A DNA stretch of 64,000 nucleotides from Vanilla planifolia (Eukaryota > Streptophyta > Magnoliopsida > Asparagales > Orchidaceae). This document shows positions 12,901 through 24,891 of this stretch, in pieces (within the stretch, counting starts at the first letter, position 1; each line of letters begins with the position of its first letter). The notes below the pieces were generated by a model. That model searched no databases. It saw nothing but the letters and a program-made list of their open reading frames with translations, and was not told the DNA's origin. The DNA is taken from the NCBI GenBank assembly GCA_023846275.1, contig CM043868.1, forward strand, positions 12,495,755-12,559,754. Direction: 5' to 3'. Both the position numbers and the translations under genes were made by a program.

Positions 12901-14596
12901 GAATACCTACAAAAGAAATGAATCACTAGGTTCCATTTATTTTCTTAGCATCTTTGTAAAGCACGAAAAATAACAAGTCCCCACCAATATTTTAAGTTCA
13001 ATAGCAATTAGGACCGGTACCTTTGTCATAAATGAGAAACATCTAAAATGGCAAGTGACATTCCAGAAAACATAATAACACCAATTGACATTATATAATT
13101 TCAACCTTGTTATTTGAATCACTGGATGTACTTATTTCCACAAAATGCTGAATGCTGCAACTAAAGCACAAGCATCATGCTTTTAATTGCGAATTGTATA
13201 AAAGAAAAACTTAAGAACACTGAATTGATCACAAGGAACAAATCCCTATACTTGACAACATAAAGCACAATATGCTCGAACAATTATAACCCTAATTCAT
13301 CTCATTCATTTCAGATTCAGTGCTTCCACTACACCATACAAGAAGCAAGAATTTACACTAAAAAGTTCATCATTTATAAATGTCCCACCTTGGCTTCAAC
13401 AGTTTATTAGCACTAACCAAAAGACAGTAGAGCCTTCACTCTGAATGAAAATGCAAGGGTCCTTTTCATTCATTGCACATTAAAACAAGCAATAAGGGTC
13501 TCCCATTTAAATTATTAAAATTGGAACTTGAACTCAAACTATGTTTTGGCTTGTTTGCATTTTATGCTATCTTACAGTCATAGGAAGGCTCTATCTATGG
13601 ATTCAGTAGTTAATTCTGAGTTGAATAGAGAAGTCCAAGCTGTTCACATGGCATCAGTTCCCACTGAACGTACAATTTCATAGGTGTTTGAAATCAAACC
13701 AGACACTGAAAGAAACAAATGCCCTTAAACCAGGTGATTGAAACTGCACAAAAAAAAACGTGTGGAATTAATATTAAACATGAATTTTTTTCCGATTGGC
13801 GAGTGGACCAGAAAGAACAAACTCAAATAAGAGCGGAGATGTGAGAAGGATTCCAAAACAAACGAGAGACAATGTTCTGTTTCGTTCAATTTGTGGTTTC
13901 AGCAGCTGGAGCATCATTACATTGCGAAGGACTGTGGCGAATATAAAACAGGGGAAAATTGTCCGCAAATGTCTCCAAATGAAAATGAAATTGCTGGCCA
14001 CAACCGCAATTTTTCTTCATGTTGGAATTTTCTCTCTCTGCATTTCCAACGACAATTCACAGTCCTGACAAGATCTCCAACGGTCCGTGTACATTTTATT
14101 CAGAAACAAAATGTCTTATATGTTGCAAAACTCTGCACATGCGTTGGAGTATTCACTGCTTAAAAGTTAGCAAATTTTCTAAATTTCTACTAAAACAAAT
14201 ATGACTCCAATATGTAGAAGCAACGGAATAAACAAAGCAACAGATACTATATGAACAGGATACCAAAAAGAGGCAGCAATTATTTGCCATTCCCGCAGTA
14301 AGGTAACCCGTAAAAGAAATTAAACAAAACAGGAGCCCGACACCCATTGGAGGATATATGAACCTGCCACAGATCAGTCAAGGAACAAACGAATCAAATC
14401 AAATGAAGCGAAATTCGGCAGCATTAAGCAGCAAATGATACCAGGGGAAAGGAAGTTGTTGGAGATCAGTTCTGTGATTCCAACTGCCTAGCATCCAAAC
14501 GGAATAGAGCGCGATCGAGATGCCAATGAGGCCCTGGAGGTAGTTGAGGAACTTCAGCAGAAAAGTGAGACAACTGCGACATACGCAGGAAGTCAT
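6915..14596 (-). CDS. Tetraspanin, plant TET18/19/20 type (five exons)
   Basis: Four-pass membrane scaffold protein. Exons read on the minus strand: 14596-14442, 14363-14264, 12856-12776, 12629-12525 and 7160-6915. All introns are GT-AG, with phases 2, 0, 0 and 0. The joined product has 228 residues. TM1 is about residues 11-36, TM2 58-80 and TM3 86-106. A short second extracellular loop carries HWEEDLPHD near 110-117, TM4 is about 138-158, and a cytosolic tail contains MQKPLL. The family signature PFPWFIY spans the first splice. Cysteines at 4, 6 and 9 are candidate palmitoylation sites. From family knowledge, the exon pattern and the short loop resemble plant tetraspanin-19-like proteins. 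The start was chosen because its ATG opens directly into TM1. The C-terminal tail is the least certain part, since another intron there cannot be excluded. Confidence 0.85.
7161..9370 (-). mobile_element. Ty3/gypsy pol fossil inside tetraspanin intron 4
   Basis: Read on the minus strand, RNase H-like sequence lies near 8760-8900, integrase-like sequence of the Tat-type clade near 8170-8300, and the integrase C-terminal region (GDLILR-like motif) near 7610-7640. The order RNase H then integrase is that of a gypsy element read leftward. Many breaks are present. No LTR pair is recognisable, so this is a fragment. The left edge coincides with the splice acceptor of the last tetraspanin exon. Confidence 0.65.
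9557..10513 (-). repeat. Second copy of the 7161-8062 gypsy segment (direct repeat)
   Basis: This segment repeats 7161-8062 in the same orientation at about 92 percent identity by eye, with an extra block of roughly 70 bases near 10245-10318. It starts with TGTAATAAGAATAAC, against TGTAGTAGGAATAAC in the first copy, and both end near ATTCTTAA. It contains the same integrase C-terminal-like stretch. It could be a partial tandem duplication of the fossil or a second related insertion. Confidence 0.8.
12857..14263 (-). other. Intron 2 of the tetraspanin gene (1,407 bases)
   Basis: The donor is GTATCC after exon 2, and the acceptor is GATGTAG before exon 3. Several short open frames between 13774 and 14204 lie entirely in this intron and show no family similarity. 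No transposon remnant was recognised. Confidence 0.75.
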
Positions 14597-14760
14597 TGTT
14601 CCTTCCGTCGGAGCCGAGGACCAAAACCCTAATAAATGATTCTAGATTCTCTCAATGCAAGGCTCATCTGCAAGGACCCAACCCTGGCAAGGCGGCAGTC
14701 CAGTACTGAAGAACCTAACCCCGTCCTTCGTTGCATGCACGGCGCTACGCTGGCACCTGA
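14597..14760 (-). promoter_or_regulatory. Putative 5' UTR and proximal promoter of the tetraspanin gene
   Basis: The block just upstream of the tetraspanin ATG is clearly GC-richer than the flanking DNA, which turns sharply AT-rich beyond 14770. This is typical of a plant leader and core promoter. No unambiguous TATA box was identified. Confidence 0.35.
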
Positions 14761-17330
14761 ATGATTTGTCTGTTAAAAAGAAAATCAGTTAATAGAAATT
14801 TTATTGTGAGTTTTCATGTGATTTATTATTTTCTAGCCAATTAATTAAATAAAAAAGAATATAACAAATTGAATCAAAATAATAATGCATTGATATGAAA
14901 AATGTTTCCTAAGAAATAGTTTGACTTCCTAGAAAAGCTTTCGTTTCAAAAGTTGTAATTAAAATATAATTGCTAATAATATTGAAATATAAAGTGGTTA
15001 AAAAAAGTAAAAAAAAATGTCATAATTATATTAAATCATAATAAATATTCAATTTTTTTTAAATCAAGTGACAAATATCTTTGTGAGAAAACCTCTAAAA
15101 TAAAAATAATCAAAGTTCCAACCAAATACATAAGATACATAATACTAGATAATGGGTAGCTCAAACATGATGAAAGAATCATTTTTGTTTAAGTAAAACA
15201 ACACTCTAAAACATAGTGCATTAAACTATTACTAGAAAATCAATTATATAATTAGTAGTGCTAATCGTACATGCAATGTGATGGATGTTTTATGTTTTTA
15301 TTTAATTAATTAATTAACTTGTGTTTAGTATGCCAAACTATGCAAAATAATAATAAAAACATTTAAAGTGGTTGATTCTAAATCAATGCCTTAAAAAACT
15401 ACTATAATTTGACTAAAACTCCTAACACATACAAAGCATGATAACAAAACCTAAATATATCTAATCTCAATATATTATCACATCAAAAAGTTAACATTAA
15501 TCCAAAATTGATATAACATAAAGTATGAGAAAATGATTGAAATATTGAAATAATAAAAAATTGTTAAACATAAATTATAAGTGCTAAATATAAATCACGA
15601 ATGATGTAAAGCATTTGGATATATATATGAAAATGTTAGCATAATAATTCGACCAACTATGAGTATGGGAGGACTTCTTAAGTTTTTTTTGTAACATGTA
15701 CAATTTAAGGCCTATCTCATACCACTTTGTATTCCTCTAAACTTGATAATATGTTGTTTTAATAAGGGTATTTGATGTTATGATTTTTCATTTATAGTTA
15801 TTATTGATTGGACATTATCCAAATATATCAAATGGCTTCTAAGATTTTTATGTTTTTATTTAGTTTTCTAACTATTTTATGACTTTTTCATTATATTTGT
15901 ACTTTATTTGCATATGCATGCATGTGTGTATTGTATGTCTTAATGATATTTAGAGTGCGGATTTATATAATTTATTTGTGGGTTTAGATGAATATCGCAC
16001 AACTATATGTTTTAACATTTTTGTGTGATTTGTAGCTAATTTGGACAAAAGTAACAAGTGAGTTCATGGTTTCTACTAAATCACCTTAACACTTCCCAAG
16101 CTATACTATTTTGATTTATAACACTAAAAAATTATACCTTTTGATGTGGACACCACCATTTGGCACTTCTGTTATTCTAATCCAATTCACACCCACAAGA
16201 ATAGGAGATTCTTTTGGAAATGACATATTTAGACTTAATTAATTTAATAGTTTAAAATTCTTAGCTATTCAAATAAATTAGTTGTTTTAATTTAGCTTCT
16301 TCATTCTTCCAATTCAACATTTTCAATTAAACATTCTTAGATATTCTATTTAATGTTATTTCATTTGCATAGACATATTTTGTAATATTTTACCTATATT
16401 TTTTTTTATCTATGATTTGATTTTTGTGATTTATTATTCTTTAAAAGATGAGAAAAAATACCAAAAATCTCTATTTAATCACTTTATCCAATGAAAAAGA
16501 AAAAAAAGAAAAATAAAGATGAGATAACTACACAGAATATTAAATAATTTTTTTCTATAATATAATTGATTCCTTGATCTTAGTCCACACAATAGAATAG
16601 ACAACTTGAGAAGATCTATAAATCATATCTTAACATATAATGTATTTTCATGCAAGCTCTTACTCTTATTTGATAAACAAAAAACTTTTCCTTGTTGTTC
16701 AGACAAAATGAGACTTATGAAGAGTTGTTGATTCCAAAGCAATGAAAAGTTATTTCAGTATCTTTAAAAACAAGTTTTAGTAACTTTTTCTTTTCATGTT
16801 CTTATCTTTTTTTATTTTTCTATCTTTTTTCTATATTACATGTTTTTTTATGTTTTGCATGCCTCTTCATGTATTGCACACCTCCTAGTTTTTTAACCTA
16901 TAGCAAAAAAGCTAAGTAATAGTTTGATTATATGAGGAGTTTTCTTTATGGCCATGTTCTTTTTATGTGATGCTTATAAGCATAATTATTTTAAATATGG
17001 CCTTTTACAATTTAATCATTCATATTCCTTTTTTCTAGTATTATTTTATCTTCAAAGTACTAAGAACACATTTGCACATATCACTTTGTATTCAATGTCA
17101 AATATTTGCATGCCTAATATAGCAATGTATTATCAACATTGCCGATGATTTACTTTACCAATAACCTATTATGAAGAAGTATACATTGTAAACTCTTATG
17201 CAAACATTTTATATAATACTACTTGAAGTGGATATTTATGATAAATTTATGACCCAAGTTATCTTAATTAATAGTTACTAATGACAAACTTAATATTTAT
17301 TAAGGACCTCTTCACATACTTGTCATAATC
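14761..17330. other. Gene-free AT-rich intergenic DNA
   Basis: No open frame with family similarity was found on either strand. The stretch is very AT-rich with many short A and T runs. It may include decayed LTR sequence belonging to the element that follows, because a primer-binding-like site occurs at its right end. Confidence 0.5.
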
Positions 17331-17333
17331 AAT

Positions 17334-19690
17334 TGATATCAAAGCATGGTTTATGTTATTAAAAAAATAAGAATCTTGAAGCTTATATTTATAACCTTCT
17401 AATAAAAAGAATTTCTTTTGAAGCAAATCTATAAGACCTAAAAGAAACTATTGAAATTTACCAAAAATTTAATCACAAGATCAGCCCCTTAAAATACACT
17501 TTTAATGCATCATCTAGAAATTTTTTTTGGTTATATGGTATCAAAGAAGGGAATCCAAGCAAAACCTACTAAGGTAAAAGATCTTTTTAACATACCCTCT
17601 CCAAAGATTCCAAAGGACATCCAATGCCTCTCTAGATGCATTATAAGGCTTAGTCATTTCATCTCTAAGAGAAAAAACTCAACCATTCTCCAAACTCATA
17701 TGTAATAGTGACAGATTAATATGAAAAGAGGATTATGAAAAAAAATTTTAAGAACTCAAGACTTATCTATCTCATCCCCTTTTTTTAAGTAATCCAATAT
17801 CCAAAAAATCATTATTCATCTATTTAGTAGTCTCAAGTTCAGCTATCAACTCTATAAGAATCCAAGAAGACCAAGACATACAATAACACATTTATTATGT
17901 CTTTAATATTTTAAAAGATGTAAAAGCAAGATATCCTTCCTTAAAAAAGATAACACTAACACTCCTCATGTCTACTCAACAATTATGATGATATTGCCAA
18001 TTTCATATCATAAATGTCATCACAAACAAGCAATTAAAATTCATCCTCTAGTCAACAAAAGTCTGAAGGAGATTATAGAAATGAGACATCAAGATCAGAG
18101 AATTTGAAATTGATTTCATACATTGATCATCCCTTAAATGTTAAGTGCTTACTAATTTTCTAGTCCAAGGGATTTGCGATGAAGTAGAACTTGTACCCCT
18201 TTTAGACACCTAAAAGTTATTTATAGATGGAGCTGCAAGATAAGATTCATGTGATATTGGTTTTGTTCTATTAAATTTAGAGGACATCAAGCTAAAATGA
18301 AGGATCAAAATGAATTCTTCAATCACAAATAACCAAGCTAAATATGAATCTTTTAATCATTGGATTGAAATTTGCTTTAGGTTTGTGAGTCAAACTAGAG
18401 ATCTAATGATATGTCTTAATATCGCTCATTTGAAATTAGAGATCTAATCTTCAAAGTATATAAGATATTAACACTAATCCTCCTACAAAAGTTTGATCAA
18501 ACTAGTTTTACCCAAATCCCTCATGAGAGAGACAAAGTTATTAATCAAATAAGGAAATCCTAAAAAAGGTTTTTTCCTCTTAAAAAATCATCTGTTGAAA
18601 ACACAAAGTAAAATCCTTAACCTTAAGAGGTCTACTTACTAGATAACTCCCTTAAAAGCCTACCTTAAGACAATTTCTCTAAAATAATTAGATGTGAGGA
18701 GAATCAAGAGATAGTCTTAATGATATGTCTTAATCAAAGATAACTCTACTAAAAATCCTACCTTGGGTCTTTATTTAAATGCTTTCATTCATCCAAGGTC
18801 AAAGACATTGTAAAGGAAAAATGTTTAGAAGAATGTGGTAAACATTCTTTTAGTCATAAACTTGGTTGTGAAAATTATGAGACAAGGATACTTTTGTCCT
18901 ATTATACAAAAAGGCATCACTTTGTTTGTTAGAAGATGTAAAAGATGCCAACTTTATGCTCCCCTTCCTCAATAATTGATGGCTCCAATGAAAGTCATCA
19001 ATATTTCTTGGCCCTTTTCTATATGAGACATGGACTTCTTGGGACCTTTCTCTATGGCCAAAAGGAGGAGGAACTTCCTTCTCATTACAATTGACTACTA
19101 CTTCAAGTGGATTAAAGCTAAACCTTTTGTCGACCAAAAAATAGTTAGAGTTCGTAATTTCCTTTAAGGAGATATATTTAGTCAATTCATAATTTTATTA
19201 GTTATTGTCATTAATAATGTTAGAATGTTTCAAGTAGAGACACTCTAATACTTTTATAAAAAAATATGACTTACCTAAAGTATACCTCTATAGACCATCC
19301 TCGAACAAATAACCAAGTAGAAGTAATATACAAAAGCTTACTAAATATTCCAAAGCCTCGCTTGAAAAGTAAGAAAGAGGCTTGGGTTGATATCCTAGTG
19401 TATTATGAGCATACCAAACCATACCTTCCACTATCATGATAGAATCTTCATTGTCTTTAGTTTATGACTTCAAAGTTACGCTCTTAGTAAAAATTAACTA
19501 CTCCACTCTATGAGTCCAAATATTAAGAGAATACCATGAAATAGACCATGTCTAACAAATCAAGAAGCTAAAAAACTTGAGCTAAATCTTCTCAATAAGA
19601 AATGTCTTCAAGCACACTTAAAATAGCTTAGAAAAAAACAAAGCATGAAAAAATACTTTAAGTACATCAAAAGATATTTTCTTAAAGTAA
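17334..19690 (+). mobile_element. Ty3/gypsy retroelement fossil (RT, RNase H, integrase remnants)
   Basis: A plus-strand fragment. A primer-binding-like site (TTGATATCAAAGC) lies at about 17334-17346. Sequence resembling the end of reverse transcriptase begins near 17500, RNase H-like sequence lies around 18210-18450, and integrase-like sequence (GPF and DYYFKW-like motifs, Tat-type clade) runs about 18990-19480. A purine-rich stretch near 19685 may be the polypurine tract. Gag, protease and most of RT are missing, so the interior is reduced. The remaining parts carry many breaks. It is old. Confidence 0.7.
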
Positions 19691-21660
19691 GGGGCATTGT
19701 CCTAAAAAACTGTGAGATTTCAAAGCACATGAAAGGCTCAATAAGTTAGCCTCAAATTGAGAAGGGTCATATATTGTTAAAAAAATTGTTGAACCAAAAG
19801 CTTACTAACTTTAAATAGAAGATGATACTGAGCTCCATAGAGCCGGAGTGGGGACTACCTAAAAATATTTTATCTCTAAAAGATAAATGTCACTAACGGT
19901 ATGAGTTAATATATTTTATTAACTTTAGATACAAGATCTATATTTTTATCTTCTTAATTGATATTATTAAGAAATACTAAAAAAATTAATAAATATTCTA
20001 TGATCACTTAAAACTTAACTAGTGCATTCTTGATATCTTTTGTTGTCACCAAAATGTCAAAAAGTACCAAGGGAGATGGTCTCTACCTCTTCTTTTTCTT
20101 ATATCACATAAATGATATGAGAGATAAGGTTTGAACTTCTCATTTTTCATCATTATTCCATCACATGAAGGCTTAAGGAAGCATGCTCTTACCTACTCTC
20201 TTTCCTCTCATCGTAGTTACATCACATGATGGATTCAAGAAGTGTGGCTTAGACTTCTTATCTCTCTCTTTTGATAATTATTGATGGCACAAAAACCTTA
20301 AGAAGAGCTAGTTTTGCATCTTATCCTTTCATTATCTTGAAAAAAAAAGCTTGATCATCACCTTCCCATATCACCATCTCTAAAAATATTGTTGTAAATT
20401 TAAATTTTTATCAAACTAAAATATCATTGATAAAATTTTGGCACAAATCAAATACAATGTCCTTTTGAAAAGTCGCTTGATAATCCATAAGAAAATCATC
20501 TTTTTAAAAAGATTACAAGCAACCTTTTATTTTAATATAAATAATGATATGAAGAGTTTGTAGACTGAATAAAAAAACAAGAAGCAAAACCCAAAAAAGG
20601 GAGATATAGTACTATTTGTCAGGTTCATCAAGAAAAGCCCTCATACTAAAATAAAGAAAAGAAGTAGGAATTTGGTGTGGTTTTTGGCATCGTTCATATA
20701 GCATAGCTATAAGATCCCCTTCGAATTGATTACAGGGAAGGAGAGAAAAAAAGAAGAGAAAGCATCAGGGAAGACCCTTCAATCTGGCTAAAACCCTTCT
20801 CTCTCATTGATGGAGATCATTTGTAGGTCGATTCACCTTTGAATTAGGTTTGGAACCCTCGCATTCGTAATTTCGAGTTCACCAAAAGCTTTGTCCCACT
20901 TTTTTCCTTCACCGTCAAAAGCAATCCTGCATCTTCAATTTTTTTTGAGCCATTGAATACCATCACCCACTTTTTCTTTTTTTTATTTACAGGCTAAATC
21001 CCATCATCCTCTCAAGAGTCAATGATGTCAAACAATTTTATTAAGGATTTTTATAACACTTGACCAAGGCTTTTCAAAAGCTACTTACTCTACCTTAGGG
21101 GAAGGCCAAGAAGTTGCCAAATCACGTCGATTTGTACCAACCTGCTTCGACACACTTCGACACGTGTCGACTCAGTGGAGCCAGTGCCATTATGTCAAGA
21201 TGTGCTGTCTTGTGCTAACCCACTTTGACTTTTTGTAGGTCAGCTTTAAGTCAAACTAGTATGCACCTAATCAAGTCGACTCATGTTGTCCCGTGGTGGC
21301 TTGAGCTCACACAATACTATATTACACCCACGTGTTGGTCTACACAAGCGTATCCATACCCAAATAAAGCAAATATGTGCCCAGTTGCACTCACCTTTAG
21401 CCTGACTCAATTGCAGCCGCTCCTAGTCGAGCCACTATGCTCCCGACCATACCACGACTGCACTTAATTGTGCCACTGTCGCATTCAAAAAGCACCATCT
21501 CAATGTTGACCATGTCGCATTCTCTTTGAAATTGTTAAGACATGTGTCAATCGTATCTTATACCTGTAGCTACTTGAATTAAGGCCTATCAACTAGAATC
21601 TTGTCACATTGTGCCAATTTGCTTATAAGAGCATCAAGAATGTCAAAAAACTTACATTGA
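19691..21660 (+). repeat. Probable 3' LTR or 3' flank of the 17334-19690 fossil
   Basis: The sequence begins directly after the polypurine-like stretch. It contains a purine-rich block at 20735-20770 and a GC-richer block at 21120-21480 with short repeated TCGACAC and CACGTG-type words. No second LTR copy was found to prove it. Open frames here (for example 21225-21467) look incidental. Confidence 0.4.
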
Positions 21661-22303
21661 TTTTATTGTATTTTTTAATTGAAATTTTTACAATTCACTC
21701 CACTTTTTTAGACATCTTGGTCCTGATTTTGTAACAACATCAACTTAGATCTTTATTGATCCTAATCATCTTGTTATCTTAAAATTAGTAATAAAATCAA
21801 AAGTGGACTTCATCTATTTCTCCTTCTCTAATCCTTTCTTTGATAAAGATTCCTTCAATAGTTCTTAGAAAAAGATTCCAAAGCAAAATAAATGTGCTCC
21901 TATAAAAACAGACACTAGTTGGTGGTTATGTTGATCATCAATAAGAGCCAAAGAAGTAAGGTCTTTGATGGAGGAACTTCTAAAGATATAAAAGGATCTT
22001 CATTCATTATTACAAAATAAGAAATCATCAACCTTGGTTCAATTAATAATGATTGTTTTAATTTTCTCTTCCTCAATTTTTTTTGTCAAAGACATATACT
22101 TTATTAATCTCTTTAAATCATATAGAATTTGGTATGACTTAGTTTCTTAAAGTTTACATATAATGCGATCATGCGGTATTATTGAGCATTACTTGAGAGT
22201 AGTAAAAGTGTATGGTAAAGTATAATATATTTTATTGCATATACTTTTAGATCTTTGTGTCTTAGAAGATATCATTATTAAGATATGATTCATATTGTGT
22301 ATT

Positions 22304-22351
<48 letters not shown>

Positions 22352-23500
22352 CTCTTAAGTCAATAATTATGATATAATTAATTATTGTTCAATTATATTA
22401 TGATTAATGTAAAGTCATCAAATTTTCTTATCTTTTCATATTTTTTAAATTAAAATGTCTTTAAAAGGTTTTCTAAAGATTAAGTAGAAAAAATTATATA
22501 ATAACCACTCCACAACAATAGATAATCACATATTATCTGGCAAATATGTTTAAAAGGTGAAATAGTGTAATCAAATGATAACGTATAACATCATGCATAT
22601 AAAAATGTGACTATTTTTTCATTAGTGAAGTTTTTTGTGCATTAGGTCATAATAGTCGATTTTTTGTATTGTTTAGATTGATTTCTTCTAATTAAAAAGA
22701 TAGTCAACATTTTTAAAAGACTTGGATCTAAAATTTTTTCTTTTCTCTTTGTTAAAAATTGAAATCTCATTTTATGAATTGTTAATATCTTTTTTACTAT
22801 ATTCCATTAGGGATAAGGACTTTTTTTTGCATATGACTTTTTAAGTCTAAACAAAGATAAAATTTTTTCAAAAAAAGAATTTTATAAACACAATTTATGT
22901 AAAAAAAAGATATTTGATAGTAATGCAGTTTTGTAAAATAAACCTTTGTAAAAGAAAAATTAAAACAATGCAAACAAAGTCAAATACACTCTATTCAATA
23001 AAGTTTTGTTGTAAATTCTCTCTCTCCTTTATTTTGCACATTTTTTCTGTCATTTTTTCAACTTTTTCTTAAGTTTTATTACATCTCTAACACATAATTC
23101 AACAATTTTATATGATAAAAATGCATTTTATCTTGGTAACATCATAAACTCTCTTATTAAACGTTAATGTTTTTGCTTTTAAGGTAAAGCTAGTTCAACC
23201 ACTTACTTATCCTTAAAATACTTCTCTTATTTGTTCTATAAGAACCGTCAATTTATTTTTAATGTATTTAAACAAATTGTTTTCATATTATTTGTAATAA
23301 TATATTTACATCGGAGACAACAATTAGCTCAACAAACTTATTCGAGCAGTTAAATTATCAGTTTAATACTGATAAAAACAAATATTTTTACGCGCTTTGT
23401 AAGAATAAATTTTATAATAAATAAAATACGTGCGAACCATTCCTGAGCTGTCACGTGTTTGTTTACGGACAAGCTACTGTCGCGTGTTTTTAAAACATGA
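21661..23500. other. Gene-free AT-rich intergenic DNA upstream of the receptor kinase
   Basis: No coding similarity was seen on either strand. It contains the GT/AT microsatellite at 22305-22348. Composition changes to GC-richer near 23400, where the receptor-kinase promoter region begins. Confidence 0.5.
22305..22348. repeat. Compound microsatellite (GT)n(AT)n
   Basis: About eight GT units run directly into about fourteen AT units. Confidence 0.95.
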
Positions 23501-24891
23501 TGCCAAAATTAAGATCGGGGAATTTTTGTCGCGAACTAAGGAAATAAATTCCTAAATATACATGTAAAATAATAAATTCTTAATAATTTATTGACTAGAA
23601 AACAAGATAATTAGTCCTAATATAGTCTTTTGAGTTGTCGTCTAAAGGCGCCACCTTTACTGTCTTGACCATATCTTCTCGAAGTGCGCTCGAAACCGGA
23701 AAGAGCCACTTAGATGGGGGAAATGTACAGATGGAGAAACGAAGTGATTTTAATTTGCTGTCAGTTAATTCTTGAACAGCGTAGGAGAAAGGGAAAGGAA
23801 TTGCAGAAAAAGGTTCGAGGCGAGAGTGGGTGGGGGCCTTTGGATTTTTGGAATGAAAAAGGGAACGAGATGGAGCTTGGAATTTGATGGCGTGCTTGCC
23901 GGCCATTGCGACCACCCTGTCTCTCTGAAAAGACCACCTTTCTCTCACGCGCACTGGATTGTTGGCTCTTGCTATGTTTCATGCTTCCTTGGTTGCTGGA
24001 TTGATTGCTTCGCCTACTTTTTCCGCTTCCTTTTTGGCATGGGCACTGATCGACGGCAGGAGACGGGAGGAGGGAAAAGGGTAGGGGAATCGGGTGCACG
24101 CGTTGGATATAATTCTGGAAAGAGATCATGACGAAAGGGCATTAAAAGTACGTAAAAGTGGGGGTTGGGTTTTAATCGTGCGTCTCTTGTATAATCTGGA
24201 AAGCCTGTCTTGACATCCATATCGGGGGCGTCGAAGTGGATTTTTAACTTCTTATCCGCCGAGAGGATTGTAGTGCTTTGAGTAGAGCGCGGTATATGAG
24301 AAGATTCTCGTCTTTTCTAAACAATTTTTTGACTGCGAGACTGGTGATGTGATGTAGCTTTGCAGTATCTTCTTATGATACTGTTTTCTTATTGAGGGAG
24401 ACGGAATTTTTCTGGTAGATTCTGAATCTGATGTAAATGATGTGGTGGGTTTTAAACTGGATCTGTTTGTCTGTTCTGAAGCTTCTGGGGTTGGTTGGAA
24501 TTCTCACTTGAGATTTATTTTTTATATGTTGGTTAAGAATTTTGGGGGGATGATCTTGGTTTCATCAGGTTGATCTGGTGGGTTATGGGCAGAGTTTGTT
24601 TTCTAAGAGGATAGCTTCACCTAACTCTGTTTGCCGTTGCATTTCTGAATGCTTGAAATCAACTATGCTTTTCTATTACTGAAGCTTTCTGTGCTTCTTT
24701 GCAGCTTGGAACCATGATGGTATGCTATTCTGTGGATCTTAGAGATCTGGATTTATACCTTAGCAAATTCTATTTGGCTATGTTGCTTTTACTGCAAGTG
24801 ATTTTTATTGATTTATGCTGCATATTCTTTATGCTCTATTCAGGGAATATTATGATTTCTATCCTTTATTAGAACCAGATACCAAAGGGCG
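23500..24891 (+). promoter_or_regulatory. Promoter and 5' leader of the LRR receptor kinase
   Basis: This non-repetitive, GC-richer block precedes the receptor-kinase start codon. TATA-like words occur at about 24106 (GGATATAATT) and 24188 (TTGTATAATC). The leader appears to be spliced: acceptor-like sequence TTCTTTGCAG ends at 24704 and another, CTCTATTCAG, ends at 24843, 48 bases before the ATG. Both are preceded by T-rich tracts. Antisense open frames at 23595-24220 are low-complexity and judged incidental. The transcription start and leader splicing are inferences. Confidence 0.45.

Noticed and set aside
13774-14204. Cluster of 60-90 codon frames on both strands
   Set aside because: They sit inside tetraspanin intron 2 and share no similarity with known proteins.
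18850-19185. 111-codon minus-strand frame
   Set aside because: The opposite strand here carries gypsy integrase-like sequence in register with the surrounding fossil, so this frame is antisense noise.
23595-24220. Overlapping open frames on the minus strand upstream of the receptor kinase
   Set aside because: They overlap each other in different frames, are low-complexity Ser/Pro/Arg translations of a GC-rich leader, and match no family.
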